33,378 bases of DNA from the NCBI GenBank assembly GCA_030610815.1, contig JAUWRA010000007.1, forward strand, positions 1 through 33,378, in the 5' to 3' direction. The DNA is from Methanosarcinales archaeon. Lineage in GTDB: Archaea; Halobacteriota; Methanosarcinia; Methanosarcinales; Methanocomedenaceae. Shown in pieces: positions 31,700 through 33,378 of this stretch. The first letter of the stretch is position 1, and each line of letters begins with the position of its first letter. The notes under the pieces are model-generated. The model searched no databases and had not been told where the DNA came from. It saw only the letters and a list, made by a program, of their open reading frames with translations. The position numbers were made by a program, and so were the translations under genes.

Positions 31700-33091
31700 T
31701 TAGATCCTTGCTTCAATATCTTCTGATGACAAGAGAATAAAATTGTTCTGTTTGGCGAATATCTTTGCTTCATTGGTAAAACCTGATTTGGAAGCAGCCA
31801 TATAATATTCTTTTCTCAAATCATTGTTCCAGTTCACATGTTTTGCTTTATCCATTAATTCCTTTAAGACATTAACATTTGTTTTTTTGTTTTGCCATTT
31901 GCATTCACAAAAGAGGATTTCATTCGTGTTCTCATTTATTGCCACAATATCGATCTCGATATCCTTGTGCCACCATTTTCCAATCCTTGAATACTTGAAA
32001 ATGCCAAAATGTGGAATGAGTTCCATTACAATGCGCTCAAATTTGTTCCCGAGATACATCGGAAATTCGCTTTGTATTGTATTGACAATTGAACCGGAAT
32101 TCCCCCTTTCCAGTTCTGTCAGGTTAGTATAAACAAACCTGAACCAAAAATCAAAGAAATTATCCTTGATAGAATACCTGGCACCAATTGCTTTTAATTT
32201 TCGCTTGAAATTCAACGTAGGGGGTTGATTTTTTTCAATTATACCTGTTTTTTCAAGGATGGACAGGTATTTTGACAGAAGGCTTTTATCAAGCCCGGTT
32301 TTGTTGTATATCTCATTAAAACGTGTCAGTCCGCCCGCAACTGCGGACAGTATGGACATATAATTGGAAGGGTCCCTGAATTCTTCACGCAGCAGTATCT
32401 CAACTTCTTCATACAGGAACTCGCCTTTTGCAAGGATCTTTGTTTCTATATTCTTCCAGACCGACAGGTCACAATCAAACTTGGCAACATATCCTGGTAT
32501 GGTATCTATGACAGAATAAACTGTTAAGAGGTCTTCGAAGGTGTACTTTTGGAATAATTCTTTCAGATGAACTACATCAAGGCGGTCTACCATCCACTGT
32601 CCGGTCCGCCTTCCATAGATCGGGCTTTTATAATCCAGGGTATATTTTTCCATCTTGCTGATGGAAGAGCCGCATAGTACAAGCATTAATTTGGTGTTTA
32701 TCAACTGGGAATCCCAATTATCCTGGAGCACTGATAGGATCTCAGGGAATTTATTTACTATGAACGGGAATTCGTCAAAGACCAGAACAACCCTGTCTTT
32801 GCTGTTTTCGGCTATGTAAAGTAAAAAATCATCCCAGTTTGACAGCGGTGAGCGTGCCAGTGAGATGTCATTGAAGAATTCCATTACCATTAAATTTAAC
32901 CTGCGCAGGGTATCCTCTTTTGATTCTGCCCTGCCAAGGAAAAAAAGAACACGTTTATCTTTGGCGAATTTATTTAAAAGTTCGGTTTTCCCGATTCTCC
33001 GCCGACCGTATATAATGATGAGTTCGGCTTCTTTTGAGTTGTACTTTCTCTGCAGGAACTCCAATTCGCGAGTTCTGTTTATGAATTTCAT
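31700..33091 (-). CDS. AAA-type archaeal ATPase with C-terminal nuclease-like (DUF234) domain
   Basis: A 463-residue protein. The N-terminal P-loop domain has Walker A GRRRIGKT (29-36) and Walker B RVVLVFDEFPF (about 106-116). A winged-helix follows (VAGGLTRFNEIYNKTGLDKSLLSKYLSILEKTGII, parts). The C-terminal domain has a PD-(D/E)xK-like core (KDIEIDIVAI...ILFCECKWQ), the DUF234 layout. These proteins are abundant in archaea, often in mobile or defence surroundings; function is unknown. ATG 33091 is taken because MKFINRTRELEFL matches the family start; TTG 33118 adds nine residues. TATA-like ATAAGTATATAATC lies immediately upstream. Confidence 0.88.
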   Translation of the reverse strand: MKFINRTRELEFLQRKYNSKEAELIIIYGRRRIGKTELLNKFAKDKRVLFFLGRAESKEDTLRRLNLMVMEFFNDISLARSPLSNWDDFLLYIAENSKDRVVLVFDEFPFIVNKFPEILSVLQDNWDSQLINTKLMLVLCGSSISKMEKYTLDYKSPIYGRRTGQWMVDRLDVVHLKELFQKYTFEDLLTVYSVIDTIPGYVAKFDCDLSVWKNIETKILAKGEFLYEEVEILLREEFRDPSNYMSILSAVAGGLTRFNEIYNKTGLDKSLLSKYLSILEKTGIIEKNQPPTLNFKRKLKAIGARYSIKDNFFDFWFRFVYTNLTELERGNSGSIVNTIQSEFPMYLGNKFERIVMELIPHFGIFKYSRIGKWWHKDIEIDIVAINENTNEILFCECKWQNKKTNVNVLKELMDKAKHVNWNNDLRKEYYMAASKSGFTNEAKIFAKQNNFILLSSEDIEARI

Positions 33092-33118
33092 TATGATTAT
33101 ATACTTATAATTCAACAA

Positions 33119-33200
33119 ATTTAAGTTTATCGGATAATAATGAGACTTTTTAATTTATTCTGATCAAGTATGATAAATGGATCATGGCAAAGAAAATCAA
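33119..33200. other. Short AT-rich intergenic stretch
   Basis: Between the ATPase start and the repeat hairpin I see only AT-rich sequence without a gene. Confidence 0.3.
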
Positions 33201-33291
33201 CCACAGAGAGCACAGAGAGCACAGAGAGCACAGAGAGCACAGAGAGCACAGAGCGTTATTGCCTTCTCTGTGCTCTCTGTGCACTCTGTGG
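33201..33291. repeat. CACAGAGAG tandem repeat with inverted copy, large hairpin
   Basis: Five full copies of the 9-bp unit CACAGAGAG plus a partial one run from 33202 to 33253. After a 12-base spacer the right arm (33266-33291, CTCTGTGCTCTCTGTG and on) is the reverse complement of the same units, ending in CTCTGTGG against CCACAGAG at the left end. Transcripts would fold into a long hairpin. As I recall, similar CACAGAGAG repeats occur in many prokaryotic genomes between genes. Open frames through it (Ser-Thr-Glu repeats) are artefacts. Confidence 0.85.
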
Positions 33292-33378
33292 TTATAAACC
33301 GTTCCAGGAAATAATAAAAAGTCTCAAAATAATACCTGCAACCTTCTGTTATTAGATATGGCTGCCAGGGTCGGAGGA
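33292..33378. other. End of window without recognisable gene
   Basis: The final 87 bases show no coding signal that I can support. The last bases include GGTCGGAGGA, which could be a ribosome site for a gene starting just beyond the window. Confidence 0.25.

Noticed and set aside
33201-33291. CRISPR array
   Set aside because: The repeat units are 9 bp with no spacers, and there are no cas genes.
33170-33355. Open frame with Ser-Thr-Glu repeats
   Set aside because: It is only the translation of the CACAGAGAG tandem repeat and continues through the hairpin; no ribosome site or family.

Overview
The window looks archaeal and most probably comes from the Methanosarcinales/ANME-2 lineage. Evidence: TATA-like elements before several genes, a methanogen-type thymidylate synthase, archaeal phosphopantetheine adenylyltransferase and valyl-tRNA synthetase, many tandem UspA proteins, and an Rnf complex joined to a multiheme cytochrome c as in Methanosarcina acetivorans. 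No 16S or mcr gene is present, so exact placement is inference. There is no tRNA, rRNA, CRISPR array or insertion sequence that I can see.

Layout. (1) 1-2.25 kb: a two-domain protein of unknown function converging on apbE, the FMN transferase that matures RnfG. (2) 2.3-4.15 kb: two tandem-domain universal stress proteins. (3) 4.3-12.0 kb: one apparent transcription unit with a small membrane protein, a di-heme cytochrome b, a second small membrane protein, a secreted c-type cytochrome with nine heme motifs, then rnfCDGEAB. (4) 12.0-14.7 kb: a convergent ribbon-helix-helix regulator with a V4R-like tail, then a divergent third UspA protein. (5) 15.0-22.5 kb: an eleven-gene Mrp/Mbh-type cation/proton antiporter operon with three large NuoL/M/N-like subunits and no hydrogenase or ferredoxin module. 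(6) 22.5-26.9 kb: a second RHH regulator, a bactofilin-like protein, thyA, a small orphan, radC and a Vms1-like release factor. (7) 26.9-33.1 kb, all minus strand: valS, coaD, a YdjM-like membrane protein, a membrane-anchored winged-helix protein and an AAA ATPase. A short CACAGAGAG repeat hairpin closes the window.

How it works together (family knowledge plus inference). Rnf oxidises reduced ferredoxin through RnfB/RnfC, pumps Na+ through RnfA/D/E/G, and passes electrons to the extracytoplasmic multiheme cytochrome. The cytochrome b could connect this to methanophenazine or quinone. The Mrp-type antiporter can exchange the Na+ gradient with a proton gradient. ApbE attaches FMN to RnfG. Together this is an energy-conservation island.

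The most striking structure beyond genes is a set of direct repeats with a TGYTCAT core. There are three copies at exactly 20-bp spacing just upstream of the TATA element of the cytochrome b/Rnf unit. A similarly spaced set, in the same orientation relative to its gene, lies upstream of the RHH regulator next to rnfB. This suggests a dedicated, undescribed regulatory circuit for the Rnf-cytochrome unit. Perfect palindromes also precede the second RHH gene and thyA.
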